A DNA stretch of 64,000 nt from NCBI GenBank assembly GCA_022482625.1, contig JAKVOU010000001.1, positions 682,001 through 746,000 of the forward strand, in the 5' to 3' direction. The position numbers and the translations under genes were made by a program. Origin of the DNA: Spirochaetia bacterium (lineage in GTDB: Bacteria > Spirochaetota > Spirochaetia > Sphaerochaetales > Sphaerochaetaceae). Shown here one piece after another: positions 7,555 to 16,593 of the stretch (its first letter is position 1; each line of letters opens with the position of its first letter). The notes beneath the pieces are model-generated. The model searched no databases. It saw only the letters and a list, made by a program, of their open reading frames with translations, and was not told the DNA's origin.

Positions 7555-8799
7555 ATGCAACATACAATCCGATTCAAATCAAAAGCTATGCCGGTACTGG
7601 TATTAGGTATCTTCATGATGTACTTTTATTCAGGGCTTCAGACAGATCATCTCAACGTATTGACTCCTTACTATACAAAACTCGGTTGGGATGCTGTAAC
7701 TATAACGAATCCTGTAACATGGGCAGGTTTTGCAGTCATACCAGCTACACTTCTGGTAGGTACGCTTCTGCTGAAGAAAGGGATTCCACAAGTTGTGGTA
7801 CCTTCGACAATCATTGTAGCTCTGGCTATGATCGGTCTGGCTTTTGCCGGCACACACATCCTACAGTATGATATCTGCCTTTTTTGCATGCGGTTATTCA
7901 TCCTTCCCTTGCAGATGGGAGCCTTCATGCTCTGTACGAACTGGTTTATTGAGAACAGAGGCAAAGCATTGGGTATCGTCACCATCGGGAGCCCTCTCTG
8001 CACAGCTTCGTTCATCTATTTGCTGTCAAGAGGAGTCACTCGCCGAGGTTTCACCGCCTCATATGCTACGGTCAGTATCATACTGCTTGTCTTGGCTCTT
8101 CTAATCAAATTGTTGATTCACACTGCACCGGAAGAACTTGGAATGCACCCAGACGGCAAGGCAGTACCCTCATCTTTCCAAGATAAGGATACAGACATCC
8201 ATTTGACATTCAGGGAAGTTTTTTCAAAAAAAGAATCCTGGCTGTTGGTCATTTCCTATGGATTTCTGCAATTTTGTATTGTGGGCATCATGTCTTTCTA
8301 TGTCTTCAGGTTGCAGAAAGTCGGTACAGTTCCCTCACTTTACTTTTTCTGGCTTTCTGCTGCTGCCATTCTCGGAATCCCGTTCAGTTGCCTCTTTGGC
8401 TGTATCGATGACAGGTTTTCAACCATCAAAGCTTCGTATTTTCTTTGCCTCACGTTCATAATGTCTTTGCTGGGACTCAGATATATGAAAGCAAACTGCT
8501 CATGGATGCTTGCCCTCACTGCAATCGGAATTGCCGGCGTAACAGGTGGTACACCTACCTTACATCCATCCATCACTTCCTATGTTTTCGGCAGAAAGCA
8601 ATATCAAGCAGCAAACCGTTGGATTATGACAGTCCAAGCTATCCTAATGGCGTTTTCCCTTTATTTTATGTCATCGATACTGGATTTGACAGGAAGCCTG
8701 GACCTTGCATATGACATCATGGTGATTCTCATAGTCATCGCAATCATCTGCCTTGCAGTCATTGGGAAAAAGCCAGACTACGACAGGCAAAGAAATTGA
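7555..8799 (+). CDS. MFS transporter, OFA-like (paralogue of 10976-12226)
   Basis: The 414-residue protein has twelve hydrophobic segments in two six-helix halves, with a charged central loop at about 195-220. It resembles carboxylate carriers of the oxalate/formate-antiporter branch of the major facilitator superfamily. The first 90 residues are nearly the same as in the second carrier in this cluster (GLQ-DHLNVLTPYYTKLGW, AVTITNPVTWAGF). The ATG has AGGAAG 7 nt upstream. The substrate is unknown; the neighbouring flavoprotein suggests an unsaturated carboxylate or a similar acid. It is transcribed towards the flavoprotein gene and converges on its terminator. Confidence 0.85.
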   Translation: MQHTIRFKSKAMPVLVLGIFMMYFYSGLQTDHLNVLTPYYTKLGWDAVTITNPVTWAGFAVIPATLLVGTLLLKKGIPQVVVPSTIIVALAMIGLAFAGTHILQYDICLFCMRLFILPLQMGAFMLCTNWFIENRGKALGIVTIGSPLCTASFIYLLSRGVTRRGFTASYATVSIILLVLALLIKLLIHTAPEELGMHPDGKAVPSSFQDKDTDIHLTFREVFSKKESWLLVISYGFLQFCIVGIMSFYVFRLQKVGTVPSLYFFWLSAAAILGIPFSCLFGCIDDRFSTIKASYFLCLTFIMSLLGLRYMKANCSWMLALTAIGIAGVTGGTPTLHPSITSYVFGRKQYQAANRWIMTVQAILMAFSLYFMSSILDLTGSLDLAYDIMVILIVIAIICLAVIGKKPDYDRQRN

Positions 8800-8958
8800 A
8801 ACAGATCTTTTGTAACAACTGATAATAACAAAGCAGGGATGTAACTATACAAATCAAAAACACGATAGGCTCCAGGTTGATTCCGCTACCATCATAAAGC
8901 TTACAAACAAGTCTCTTTCAGGCTTTACAGATCAAGAATCGTCCTCATCTGCTATGTC

Positions 8959-8994
8959 AAAAAAAGGAACTGTTGCAGATAAGACAACAGTTCC
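8959..8994 (-). terminator. Rho-independent terminator of the flavoprotein operon
   Basis: A perfect 10-bp stem (GGAACTGTTG at 8966-8975 with CAACAGTTCC at 8985-8994) is followed on the minus strand by seven T residues (8959-8965). It sits about 35 nt past the stop of the flavoprotein gene. Confidence 0.9.
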
Positions 8995-9030
8995 TTCATC
9001 GGGCAGTACAAGCTCACTACATACTCTACA

Positions 9031-10962
9031 TCAGATTTGAATGGCAGCAGCATATGCCGTAGCCATGGCCGTCTCCACGGTCCCTACCCCCGCACAGTCT
9101 CCGATAGGAACGTAGCGTTTCGCGACATCTGTAAAAGCTGAAGCTTCCTGACGCCTAGGCCGCATACCAACCGAGACAATGATATCCTGTCCCTCAACCA
9201 AATGGGGATTACCTTCCCCATCCAGACAGTTGACACCCTTGTCCGTAATGGAAGTACACTTATAGGAAGTGATATACTCCAGACCAAGCGTCTCGTCAAG
9301 TTTATTGAGCAACTCAGTCCTATGAGTCGGAGAAGCATCAGGAGCAAGCCGTTCCTGCATCTCTATGATAGTAACTTTCTTGCCCATCATAGCAAGATGA
9401 AGACCTGTCTCACAGCCTACTTGTCCTCCTCCGATAATAACTATCTTACCAGAAAGAGATGCTTCATTGCCGTAGGTAGGCAAAGCCATATGGACATTGC
9501 TGCCATCCATACCAGGTAACCTTGGACGTACAGGTTCTGCACCCACCGCAGCTACCAATACATCGGCTTTTTCCTTAGCCAGAAGCCCAGAAGTTGCCGT
9601 GCAGTTCAACTTGACTGAAATACCGGATTTTGCTACTTGGTCGACCATATACCGTTTGAATTTGGCCAGATCATACTTGAATGATACTTTCTCAGAAAAC
9701 TGGAGAGTACCTCCCAATTCTTTTCCCTTTTCGTAGAGGATAACCTCATGCCCTCTTTGATCAAGCACAAGGGCAGCCTCCATTCCTGCAGGTCCACCGC
9801 CGACAACAAGTACTTTTTTCTTTCTTTCCACAGGACGGCAAAGAGAAGGAAGTACATGCTGCAGGCCCATCTCTGGATTGACGGTACAAGCAAAACGCAC
9901 ATCAAAACAAGCACTGTCATGACAACGCATACACTTGATGCAAGGTCTGACGTCTTCACCTCGTCCTTCATAGGCCTTTTCGCCCAGATCAGGATCAGCT
10001 ATGAATCCACGGCCTACTGCAACGATATCCGCTTTCCCGTCAGCAAGTATCTGATCTGCACCATCAAGGTCCTGTATGCCTCCTACAGCAATGACAGGAA
10101 TCTTGACTCCAGAAGCTTTCACGGCCTGTGCCAGATACACATTTGGCATAGGAGGAAGAAAGTCACACGGGTGGGTGACTGTCATATACTTTTCCCCAAT
10201 CATACCGGCTGAGACATGGATCATGTCAATTTTATCCTCAATAAGTTTGGTAAACTTGATGGCCTCGTCGATAGTAATACCGCCCGGAGCTATCTCGCTA
10301 CCACTGATTCGCACAGAAATCAACAGCCTACGGCCTACTTCCTCCCGGATCCGGTCAATGATCATACAAGCAAAACGTGCACGGTTTTCAAAGGAACCAC
10401 CGAATCTGTCAGTCCTCTTGTTGGTAAGCGGTGATAAAAATGATCCCACCAACAGACCATGCCCGAAATGAAGCATAGCCACGTCAAAACCTGTTTCAAC
10501 CAGCACTTTGGCAGCATGTCCATACCCATCGACAATTTTCTGGATGACTTCCTCAGGCATTTCCTTTGCAGGCTGTCCTGTCATCAAAGGGGCTCCGTCA
10601 CTCACACCGTACGGCATACCTACGACGCCTGACACTCCTAATTCCATCGAAGCCTTGGCTCCATAGAAATGGAGCCTATGGGCAAGTTGTGCCAAACCAT
10701 ATTTGTGATTGGTCTGATACATATCAAAGTCAGAATGAATACCGTCCGTTTCCTTCAAAGGGAAAAGGCTTGCCCCGACGCAGGATACACAGGCTGCCCC
10801 ACCTTTTGCTTTGTCTGCATAATAGGCAATCACAGACTCGGTCGGGTACGGTACCGGCATATTGAGGGAATGTACACCGGTAGGTGCTGCAAAAATACGA
10901 TTGCGGAACGTTGTCCGTCCAACGGTCAGCGGTTCCAATAAATGAACATATTTCTTTTCCAT
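9031..10962 (-). CDS. NADH:flavin oxidoreductase, 2-enoate/2,4-dienoyl-CoA reductase type
   Basis: This 643-residue enzyme has the three-part build of 2-enoate reductase, 2,4-dienoyl-CoA reductase and BaiCD. An Old-Yellow-Enzyme TIM barrel binding FMN occupies about residues 1-335. A cysteine cluster for one 4Fe-4S centre follows at about 345-365 (CIKCMRC and a fourth Cys in FACTVNP). The C-terminal FAD/NAD(P)H region has two Rossmann motifs (VVGGGPAGMEAAL near 390 and IIGGGQVGCETGL near 515). Such enzymes reduce activated C=C double bonds of carboxylates, enoyl-CoAs or steroids. ATG 10962 has GGAG 7 nt upstream; an in-frame TTG at 10974 overlaps that site. It follows the MFS gene by 13 nt, so import and reduction are probably coupled. 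Confidence 0.9.
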   Translation of the reverse strand: MEKKYVHLLEPLTVGRTTFRNRIFAAPTGVHSLNMPVPYPTESVIAYYADKAKGGAACVSCVGASLFPLKETDGIHSDFDMYQTNHKYGLAQLAHRLHFYGAKASMELGVSGVVGMPYGVSDGAPLMTGQPAKEMPEEVIQKIVDGYGHAAKVLVETGFDVAMLHFGHGLLVGSFLSPLTNKRTDRFGGSFENRARFACMIIDRIREEVGRRLLISVRISGSEIAPGGITIDEAIKFTKLIEDKIDMIHVSAGMIGEKYMTVTHPCDFLPPMPNVYLAQAVKASGVKIPVIAVGGIQDLDGADQILADGKADIVAVGRGFIADPDLGEKAYEGRGEDVRPCIKCMRCHDSACFDVRFACTVNPEMGLQHVLPSLCRPVERKKKVLVVGGGPAGMEAALVLDQRGHEVILYEKGKELGGTLQFSEKVSFKYDLAKFKRYMVDQVAKSGISVKLNCTATSGLLAKEKADVLVAAVGAEPVRPRLPGMDGSNVHMALPTYGNEASLSGKIVIIGGGQVGCETGLHLAMMGKKVTIIEMQERLAPDASPTHRTELLNKLDETLGLEYITSYKCTSITDKGVNCLDGEGNPHLVEGQDIIVSVGMRPRRQEASAFTDVAKRYVPIGDCAGVGTVETAMATAYAAAIQI

Positions 10963-10975
10963 ATCTTTCTCCAAA

Positions 10976-12226
10976 TCAATTCATTGGTTTTTGTTGGCTA
11001 CGGTCAAAATCGGGTTTCCTACCGATGACAAGCAGACAAATGACAGCTATTACGACCAATCCGATCATAATCTCGTAGGCCAGATCCAAGCTCCCTGTAG
11101 CATCCATTACGGAAGACATGAAATAAATACCGAAAGCCATGATAATCGACTGCACAGTCATAATCCAACGATTTGCTGCCTGATATTGCTTACGGCCATA
11201 GACATATGTAGTAATGGAAGGATGCAACGTACCTGTCCCACCGCTGATACCGGCAATACCGATGGCAGTGACGACCAACATCGGAATATTGTTTTTTGTC
11301 ATAAGCAAAAGACCTACGATAGTAAGAAAATAGGCAATACAAAGAGCCAGACTCGCCTTTACGGTACCGAACTTATCATCAAGGAAACCAAAGAAATTAC
11401 TAGAAAACATACCGCCGATAGCAGCGACAGAAAGGAAGGAAAGATAAAGGGCCGGTGTTGATCCTGACATATTCATGCGAACGACAAAAAACGGCATGAT
11501 ACAACAGATACAGAATTGGAGCCACCCCAACGAAAAAACCAACATCCAAGCATCCAACTTGCTGAAAACAGCTTTGAAGGACAGTTTCTCTTCATCTTTC
11601 TCATGGGTAGGAGCCACAGTTGCGCCATCGGGGAACAGACCGACATCCTCAGGGCTTGAAACTACAAAGATTGCGATAAGCAAGGCAAGTACCAGAATAA
11701 TACCTCCGGTCAGCGAGTAGGTAAGCCTCAAACCGATTCTGTCGACTCCAATAGTCAACAAGGCAATGAAAGTTGCAGTACACAATGGACTTCCCATTAC
11801 CATCGTTCCCAATGCCCGTCCACGGGTCTTTATGAACCAATTGGTGCAGAGCATGAAGGCACCCATCTGAAGCGGAAGTATAAAAAGTCTCATGCAGAAC
11901 AGACAAATGCTATACATGACCAAGTTGGTACCGGAAAGGGACAATCCAATCGTAGATATACCGACGATAATCGTCGAAGGTACTACTACGTTCTTTACAC
12001 CGAACTTGATCAACAATGTTCCGACAAGCAAGGTAGCAGGAATAACAACAAAACCGGCCCATGTAACCGGGTTGGTAATCGTTACGGCACTCCAGCCCAA
12101 TTTCGTATAGTAAGGTGTCAGCACATTCAGGTGATCTGCCTGCAGTCCTGAATAAAAGTACATCATGAAGACACCCAAGACAAGGATAGGAATAGTCCGT
12201 TTCCTGAAAGCAACTCTAGTATCCAT
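10976..12226 (-). CDS. MFS transporter, OFA-like (paralogue of 7555-8799)
   Basis: The 416-residue carrier has twelve predicted membrane helices and is very similar to the carrier at 7555-8799, particularly over the first 90 and last 100 residues (GGTGTLHPSITTYVYGRKQYQAANRWIMT). Both look like carboxylate-type carriers of the major facilitator superfamily. It is the first gene of a two-gene operon with the flavoprotein; the gap is 13 nt. The ATG is preceded by AGAGG. A promoter candidate lies at 12293-12320, and the divergent AraC gene probably controls it. The specificity cannot be read from sequence. Confidence 0.85.
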   Translation of the reverse strand: MDTRVAFRKRTIPILVLGVFMMYFYSGLQADHLNVLTPYYTKLGWSAVTITNPVTWAGFVVIPATLLVGTLLIKFGVKNVVVPSTIIVGISTIGLSLSGTNLVMYSICLFCMRLFILPLQMGAFMLCTNWFIKTRGRALGTMVMGSPLCTATFIALLTIGVDRIGLRLTYSLTGGIILVLALLIAIFVVSSPEDVGLFPDGATVAPTHEKDEEKLSFKAVFSKLDAWMLVFSLGWLQFCICCIMPFFVVRMNMSGSTPALYLSFLSVAAIGGMFSSNFFGFLDDKFGTVKASLALCIAYFLTIVGLLLMTKNNIPMLVVTAIGIAGISGGTGTLHPSITTYVYGRKQYQAANRWIMTVQSIIMAFGIYFMSSVMDATGSLDLAYEIMIGLVVIAVICLLVIGRKPDFDRSQQKPMN

Positions 12227-12292
12227 ATATCATTTACCTCTTTGTTACGGAAAAAAGACAATCGCTCTTTTTTTACCGTTTTGATAACTTAG

Positions 12293-12320
12293 ATTGTAAT
12301 GGGAAATCTGTGCTTCTCAA
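12293..12320 (-). promoter_or_regulatory. Promoter candidate of the MFS-flavoprotein operon
   Basis: On the minus strand TTGAGA (12315-12320) and TACAAT (12293-12298) are separated by 16 bp. The start of transcription would give a leader of about 60 nt. Confidence 0.5.
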
Positions 12321-12351
12321 GGTATATGACAAATTGAAATAAGTGGTTTAT

Positions 12352-12410
12352 TCTTTGATTTCAGACTTTGGATTCCATCTGATATCTAAAATTGTCCAAC
12401 AAATCAAAGA
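12352..12410. promoter_or_regulatory. Inverted repeat, possible AraC-regulator operator pair
   Basis: TCTTTGATTT (12352-12361) is the exact complement of AAATCAAAGA (12401-12410), with 39 bp between. The arms sit upstream of both divergent promoters. Binding by the adjacent AraC protein is inferred. Confidence 0.45.
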
Positions 12411-12463
12411 CAAATTATCAGAATTTGCTGAGATTCGCCGTACATATTCGGGAACTTGACGCA

Positions 12464-12491
12464 TTGACAGATAATTAATCCATTATATTAT
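12464..12491 (+). promoter_or_regulatory. Promoter candidate of the araC-type gene
   Basis: TTGACA (12464-12469) is followed 16 bp later by TATTAT (12486-12491), about 57 nt before the ATG at 12549. Confidence 0.55.
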
Positions 12492-12548
12492 TATGATTGT
12501 CACATAAATCTTTTCTAATAATTGTTCACTCTTGATAAGGAGACAGGA

Positions 12549-13433
12549 ATGGGATTCAACATTGAACAGGCCATATTGGACAATCTGAAAAAATCCAATC
12601 TACCCGAAGATTGTGGTTATAGGCTGATCTGTGAAAGTTCACAGAATATCATTTCCCATAAATCTACGTTCCTTACCATATGTTTTGTCCATTGTTCTGC
12701 CAGGATAGTACTGGATGGCAACAAGTTCAATGCTTCTGCAGGCAATTACATCATGGTGAAAGAAAGTTGCCCGTTCAGTACCCAGGTACTCCCGCTGAAA
12801 GCTGGTGAGATCGGTATCTTTATCCTTGATTTCAGCAAGGATTTCTTCGACGAACTTTACTATTTACAGATCTCTGACTGTCCTATATTTTATGATTTCT
12901 TCAGACCGTTGTCCGGTGAAAAGGAATACCTGGTTTTTGACAATACAGAAAATGAATTGCCTGCATGGAGTTCCAGATTGCTGCTTTATGAAGCCAGTAA
13001 GGAATATGTCGGGAAAAAAAAGGCGATACTTGCATGCCTGGTCATTTTCCTTACACAATTGCATAGGACACACCAGAATCACCTGCTCATCAGCAAATCA
13101 TCCATGATGACTACATATCCTTTCAAAGCCGGCAGATATCTCAAGTATATGGCAGACAACTATAGGACAGTGACACTTAATTCCATGGCAAAGGAATTCG
13201 GATATACTCCTGCGTATTTCTCAACCTTGTTCAAGAAAATGGTATGGACTACTTTTTCTGAAAAGCTTATGGAGCTGAAATTGGAACAGGCAAAGTCATT
13301 GCTGACAACGACCTCACAGTCCATCGAAGGAATTACACAACTCGTCGGATTTACGGATAAAAGCTATTTTCACCGCTGCTTCAAAAAGAAATTTGGGCTT
13401 ACTCCCGGAGCCTACAGGAAACTTCATACCTAA
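12549..13433 (+). CDS. AraC-family transcriptional regulator
   Basis: The 294-residue protein has a cupin-like sensory N-terminal half (residues 1-175; VLDGNKFNASAGNYIMVKE is a typical strand pattern) and a C-terminal pair of helix-turn-helix motifs at about 195-290. The second half shows family hallmarks: TLNSMAKEFGYTPAYFSTLFKK, then IEGITQLVGFTDKSYFHRCFKKKFGLTPGAYR. ATG 12549 has AAGGAG 6 nt upstream; an in-frame TTG at 12522 lacks such a site. It is divergent from the MFS-flavoprotein operon, so it most likely activates that operon in response to its substrate. Confidence 0.9.
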   Translation: MGFNIEQAILDNLKKSNLPEDCGYRLICESSQNIISHKSTFLTICFVHCSARIVLDGNKFNASAGNYIMVKESCPFSTQVLPLKAGEIGIFILDFSKDFFDELYYLQISDCPIFYDFFRPLSGEKEYLVFDNTENELPAWSSRLLLYEASKEYVGKKKAILACLVIFLTQLHRTHQNHLLISKSSMMTTYPFKAGRYLKYMADNYRTVTLNSMAKEFGYTPAYFSTLFKKMVWTTFSEKLMELKLEQAKSLLTTTSQSIEGITQLVGFTDKSYFHRCFKKKFGLTPGAYRKLHT

Positions 13434-13636
13434 GAACTACACAAATATAACATCCTTGCCAGCATAAGGTTTTTCAATCTCCAAGGTAGCTTCCTTATTT
13501 TATTGCCATTTTCACAAGATAAGGTATAAGTATTGATTATAATTGGATTTATTCTTACAAATGTGATGACCTCGCATCTCATTGAAAAGTTTTCTCATAC
13601 CGCAAGTTGCCAACTTGAATAATTTTTATTGACACT

Positions 13637-13664
13637 TTGACATTTTTTGTAATTTTGTTAGAAT
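13637..13664 (+). promoter_or_regulatory. Promoter of the nitronate-monooxygenase-like gene
   Basis: TTGACA at 13637-13642 and TAGAAT at 13659-13664 are 16 bp apart in a very AT-rich stretch. A second TTGACA begins 8 bp earlier. The remaining 200 bp back to the AraC stop contain no gene that I can support. Confidence 0.7.
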
Positions 13665-13720
13665 AAAAGAGAAAGTGCACCAAGACTTTCTCAAAAGACT
13701 TACCAATGAAGGAAAAAACT

Positions 13721-15199
13721 ATGGACATCTCACACTTCACTGACATCATCGATTCACTGAAATCAGTATCAGGCAAACTGGTCGAACAGTTACCGACAGA
13801 CAGGATATCAGATTCCATCAAAAGCATGCAGCACCTTGGGAAGCTATGGCCTCCCCTGCGCATAGGGAACCACACAGCCCGCATCCCGATTGTCCAAGGC
13901 GGTATGGGAGTAGGTATATCACTTTCTTCTCTTGCGTCAGCAGTAGCAAATGCAGGAGGCATCGGTGTCATTGCTGCCAATGGTATCGGCCTTCTGGAAA
14001 AGGACTACTACCAGGAGGGAAGGAATGCCGGCCTCCGGGCATTGAGAAAGGAAATACGAAAAGCCAGGGAGCTGACAAAAGGCATCATCGGCGTCAATAT
14101 CATGGTAGCGCTCAATGATTTTCATCAGATGCTTGATGTTGCAATTGAGGAAAAAGTCGATGTCATCTTCATGGGTGCAGGCCTTCCCATCAAGGGAATT
14201 CCTATCCGGAAGCTAAGAGAAAACAACGTCGCCGTTGCCCCTATCGTCAGTTCCGCAAGGGCAGCCGGCCTGATCTTCAGGATGTGGGACAAACTGTATA
14301 AGGATATTCCCGACGCAGTAGTCATCGAAGGGCCGATGGCAGGAGGCCATCTTGGTTTTTCTGCTGACCAGATAGAGAAAAAAGAATTCCAGCTGGAAAA
14401 CATCATACCGCAGGTACGGGATTCCCTTGTTCCCTTTTCACACACATATGGGAGAGAAATTCCTATTGTGGCAGGAGGGGGTGTATTTACAGGAAAGGAT
14501 ATCCACACCATCCTCAGCCTCGGAGCCTCCGGTGTACAGATGGCAACACGTTTCGTTGCTACTGACGAGTGCGATGCTGACATACACTTCAAGAAGGCTT
14601 ACGTCAACTGCACAAAGGACCAGATCGGCCTTATCAAAAGCCCCGTAGGTATGCCAGGAAGAGCCATACGGAATAAATTCATTGAAAACAGCGAGCAAGG
14701 CAGGCACCCTGCTTTCCGATGTGCATGGAAATGTCTGGCAAACTGCAAGGCACAGGAAGCCAACTATTGCATTTCAATTGCACTCAACAATGCCAGAAAA
14801 GGCATGATAGACAGCGGCTACGTATTTGCAGGAGCGAAAGCATATCTTATAGATAAAATAGTGCCTGTAGCCGACCTGTTCCAGGAACTTGGCAACGGTT
14901 ATTGGATTGCAACCCATAAAAAAGCAACACAGAGATTGGCACAGCTGGTAAGCAGTACCAGGAACCTGTGGGAAAAATATGAGGAATTGGAAAACAAGTC
15001 CAGAACCGCCGGACAAATCTATGCACAGTCATTGGCAAATCTGCCAAACCATTCTCTCAGTGAAGCCAGAAAGCAATACAAATCGGCTCTGGCAAAGGCG
15101 AATAGCCTGCAACTGCAGTTGATCGAAAAGGTAATGTGTGCATGGAAGCTAGTCAATGAAGTACCGGGACCAAGCGAAACATTGCCGATAAAAGCCTAA
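13721..15199 (+). CDS. Nitronate monooxygenase/FabK-like FMN enzyme
   Basis: The protein is a TIM-barrel flavoprotein of the 2-nitropropane dioxygenase/FabK family. Family landmarks are IVQGGMGVGISLSSLA near residue 55, GPMAGGHLGF near 205 and GGGVFTGKDIHTILSLGASGVQMATRF near 250. At 492 residues it is longer than usual (about 320-370). The extra C-terminal part (about 370-492) has a cysteine-bearing segment (CAWKCLANCKAQEANYC) and then a helical, basic tail. This longer form is known to me from anaerobes, but its substrate is unclear; it may oxidise nitronates or serve fatty-acid-related chemistry. ATG 13721 has AAGGA 7 nt upstream and was preferred to ATG 13706. Confidence 0.8.
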   Translation: MDISHFTDIIDSLKSVSGKLVEQLPTDRISDSIKSMQHLGKLWPPLRIGNHTARIPIVQGGMGVGISLSSLASAVANAGGIGVIAANGIGLLEKDYYQEGRNAGLRALRKEIRKARELTKGIIGVNIMVALNDFHQMLDVAIEEKVDVIFMGAGLPIKGIPIRKLRENNVAVAPIVSSARAAGLIFRMWDKLYKDIPDAVVIEGPMAGGHLGFSADQIEKKEFQLENIIPQVRDSLVPFSHTYGREIPIVAGGGVFTGKDIHTILSLGASGVQMATRFVATDECDADIHFKKAYVNCTKDQIGLIKSPVGMPGRAIRNKFIENSEQGRHPAFRCAWKCLANCKAQEANYCISIALNNARKGMIDSGYVFAGAKAYLIDKIVPVADLFQELGNGYWIATHKKATQRLAQLVSSTRNLWEKYEELENKSRTAGQIYAQSLANLPNHSLSEARKQYKSALAKANSLQLQLIEKVMCAWKLVNEVPGPSETLPIKA

Positions 15200-15250
15200 G
15201 GATTCCTCCCCTGAAAGCCGTTTTTCTCTTGCCTGTCCTTTTTCCTGTCA

Positions 15251-16582
15251 ATGCAGTACCATAGCAAGCATCTTATCAGACAGGGAAATCACAAGGTGAA
15301 GAAAAACGGCACAGGATTCTATCTGTTCTGGTCAACACAGATGGTGTCGACCCTCGGCAGTTCCATGACCAGTTATGCCCTGATCCTTTGGATATACGAA
15401 AGGACACATCGGGCATTCCCCGTTTCCCTTTTATCTTTCTATTCCTATATTTCATATATAATTGCCAGTTTTCTTACAGGACCGTTCATTGACCGCGGCA
15501 ACCGGAAACGGACGCTGGTCCTCTGCGATTCCATTGCAGCCCTCTGTTCCCTTCTCATCTGCATCGTTTCCCTTCAGCACAACCTGAATACCGGGTATGT
15601 CTTTGCTGCTGCAGTCATTGTCGGAGCAACAAATGCAGTATCAGCTCCGATCCAGACAATTGTAGCAGGATGCCTCATCCCTCAGAGAAATTATGAAAAA
15701 GCCAGCGGCCTAAAATCTTTTTCCTCATCCCTGACCGCGGCATGCACCCCCGCATTTGCCACGGTCTTTTACAGCATCTGGGGCTTGAGCGGTATCCTTA
15801 TAGTAGACCTGTGTAGTTTTTTTGTAGCCGTTTCGGCCCTCCTGTTTGTCATCAACGTACCAGAACCAGCCCCTACTGAAAGAAAGGACCAAGGTTCATA
15901 TATTGAAGAGGGCAAAATCGGGTATCTATTCCTCCTACAACACAAAGGACTCTTCCAAATCATCATCAGTATGTGCATCATGAATTTCTTTTCCCGTCTG
16001 ACCTATGAGAACATCCTTCCCGCAATGATCTTGGGACGGTCAGGCTCTTCCACTGTACTTGCATGGGTAACAGGAGTCATCGGCATCGGAGGAATCGTGG
16101 GAGGTTTGATGGTCTCACTGTTTCCGCTTCCAAAGCATAAAGTCAAATTGCTTTATGTCGCCGCTGGCTTTTCTTTCCTTTTCGGAGACCTGCTGATGGG
16201 TTTCGGAAAGAGCCTATGGCTTTGGCTGCCAGCTGCAGTTGCAGCCAGCATACCTATTCCTTTCATCATAGCCACCCAACAATATCTGCTCTATCAGACC
16301 GTACCGGAACAGCTCCAAGGAAAAGTATTTGCAGCCCGCAATGCAATCCAATATGCAACGATTCCTATCGGCATCCTTTTGGGAGGCTGGCTTTCTGATT
16401 CTGTATTCGAACCTCTGATCGGCATGCAGGGTTCCATTCCCAGTCTGCTGAGAAAGTTTCTTGGCTCGACTCCAGGTTCAGGAATGGGAGCTATGTTCCT
16501 CTGCACAGGAATCCTCGGAACCCTGACATGTATCATTGCAGCAAGAAATAAGCACGTCAAGAAACTTGACAGTAGCATGTAG
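15251..16582 (+). CDS. MFS efflux-type transporter
   Basis: This membrane protein of about 443 residues has twelve hydrophobic segments and resembles the MFS group of drug and siderophore exporters (EntS/MdtH-like). The first loop holds the motif GPFIDRGNRKR (about residues 75-85), equivalent to the conserved GxxxDRxGRR of MFS proteins. The start is not certain: the ATG at 15251 lacks a good ribosome-binding site, and a GTG at 15296 with AGGGAAA upstream would give 428 residues beginning just before the first helix. It follows the flavoprotein gene by 51 nt on the same strand. The substrate is unknown. Confidence 0.8.
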   Translation: MQYHSKHLIRQGNHKVKKNGTGFYLFWSTQMVSTLGSSMTSYALILWIYERTHRAFPVSLLSFYSYISYIIASFLTGPFIDRGNRKRTLVLCDSIAALCSLLICIVSLQHNLNTGYVFAAAVIVGATNAVSAPIQTIVAGCLIPQRNYEKASGLKSFSSSLTAACTPAFATVFYSIWGLSGILIVDLCSFFVAVSALLFVINVPEPAPTERKDQGSYIEEGKIGYLFLLQHKGLFQIIISMCIMNFFSRLTYENILPAMILGRSGSSTVLAWVTGVIGIGGIVGGLMVSLFPLPKHKVKLLYVAAGFSFLFGDLLMGFGKSLWLWLPAAVAASIPIPFIIATQQYLLYQTVPEQLQGKVFAARNAIQYATIPIGILLGGWLSDSVFEPLIGMQGSIPSLLRKFLGSTPGSGMGAMFLCTGILGTLTCIIAARNKHVKKLDSSM

Positions 16583-16593
16583 TTGTGGGGCTT

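Larger units (their letters stand above)
12227..12548. other. Divergent regulatory region between MFS/flavoprotein operon and AraC gene
   Basis: No gene is present in these 322 bp. The region holds back-to-back promoters at 12293-12320 (minus) and 12464-12491 (plus). Between them is an exact 10-bp inverted repeat, TCTTTGATTT at 12352-12361 and AAATCAAAGA at 12401-12410, placed where AraC-family operators would be expected. Confidence 0.6.
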
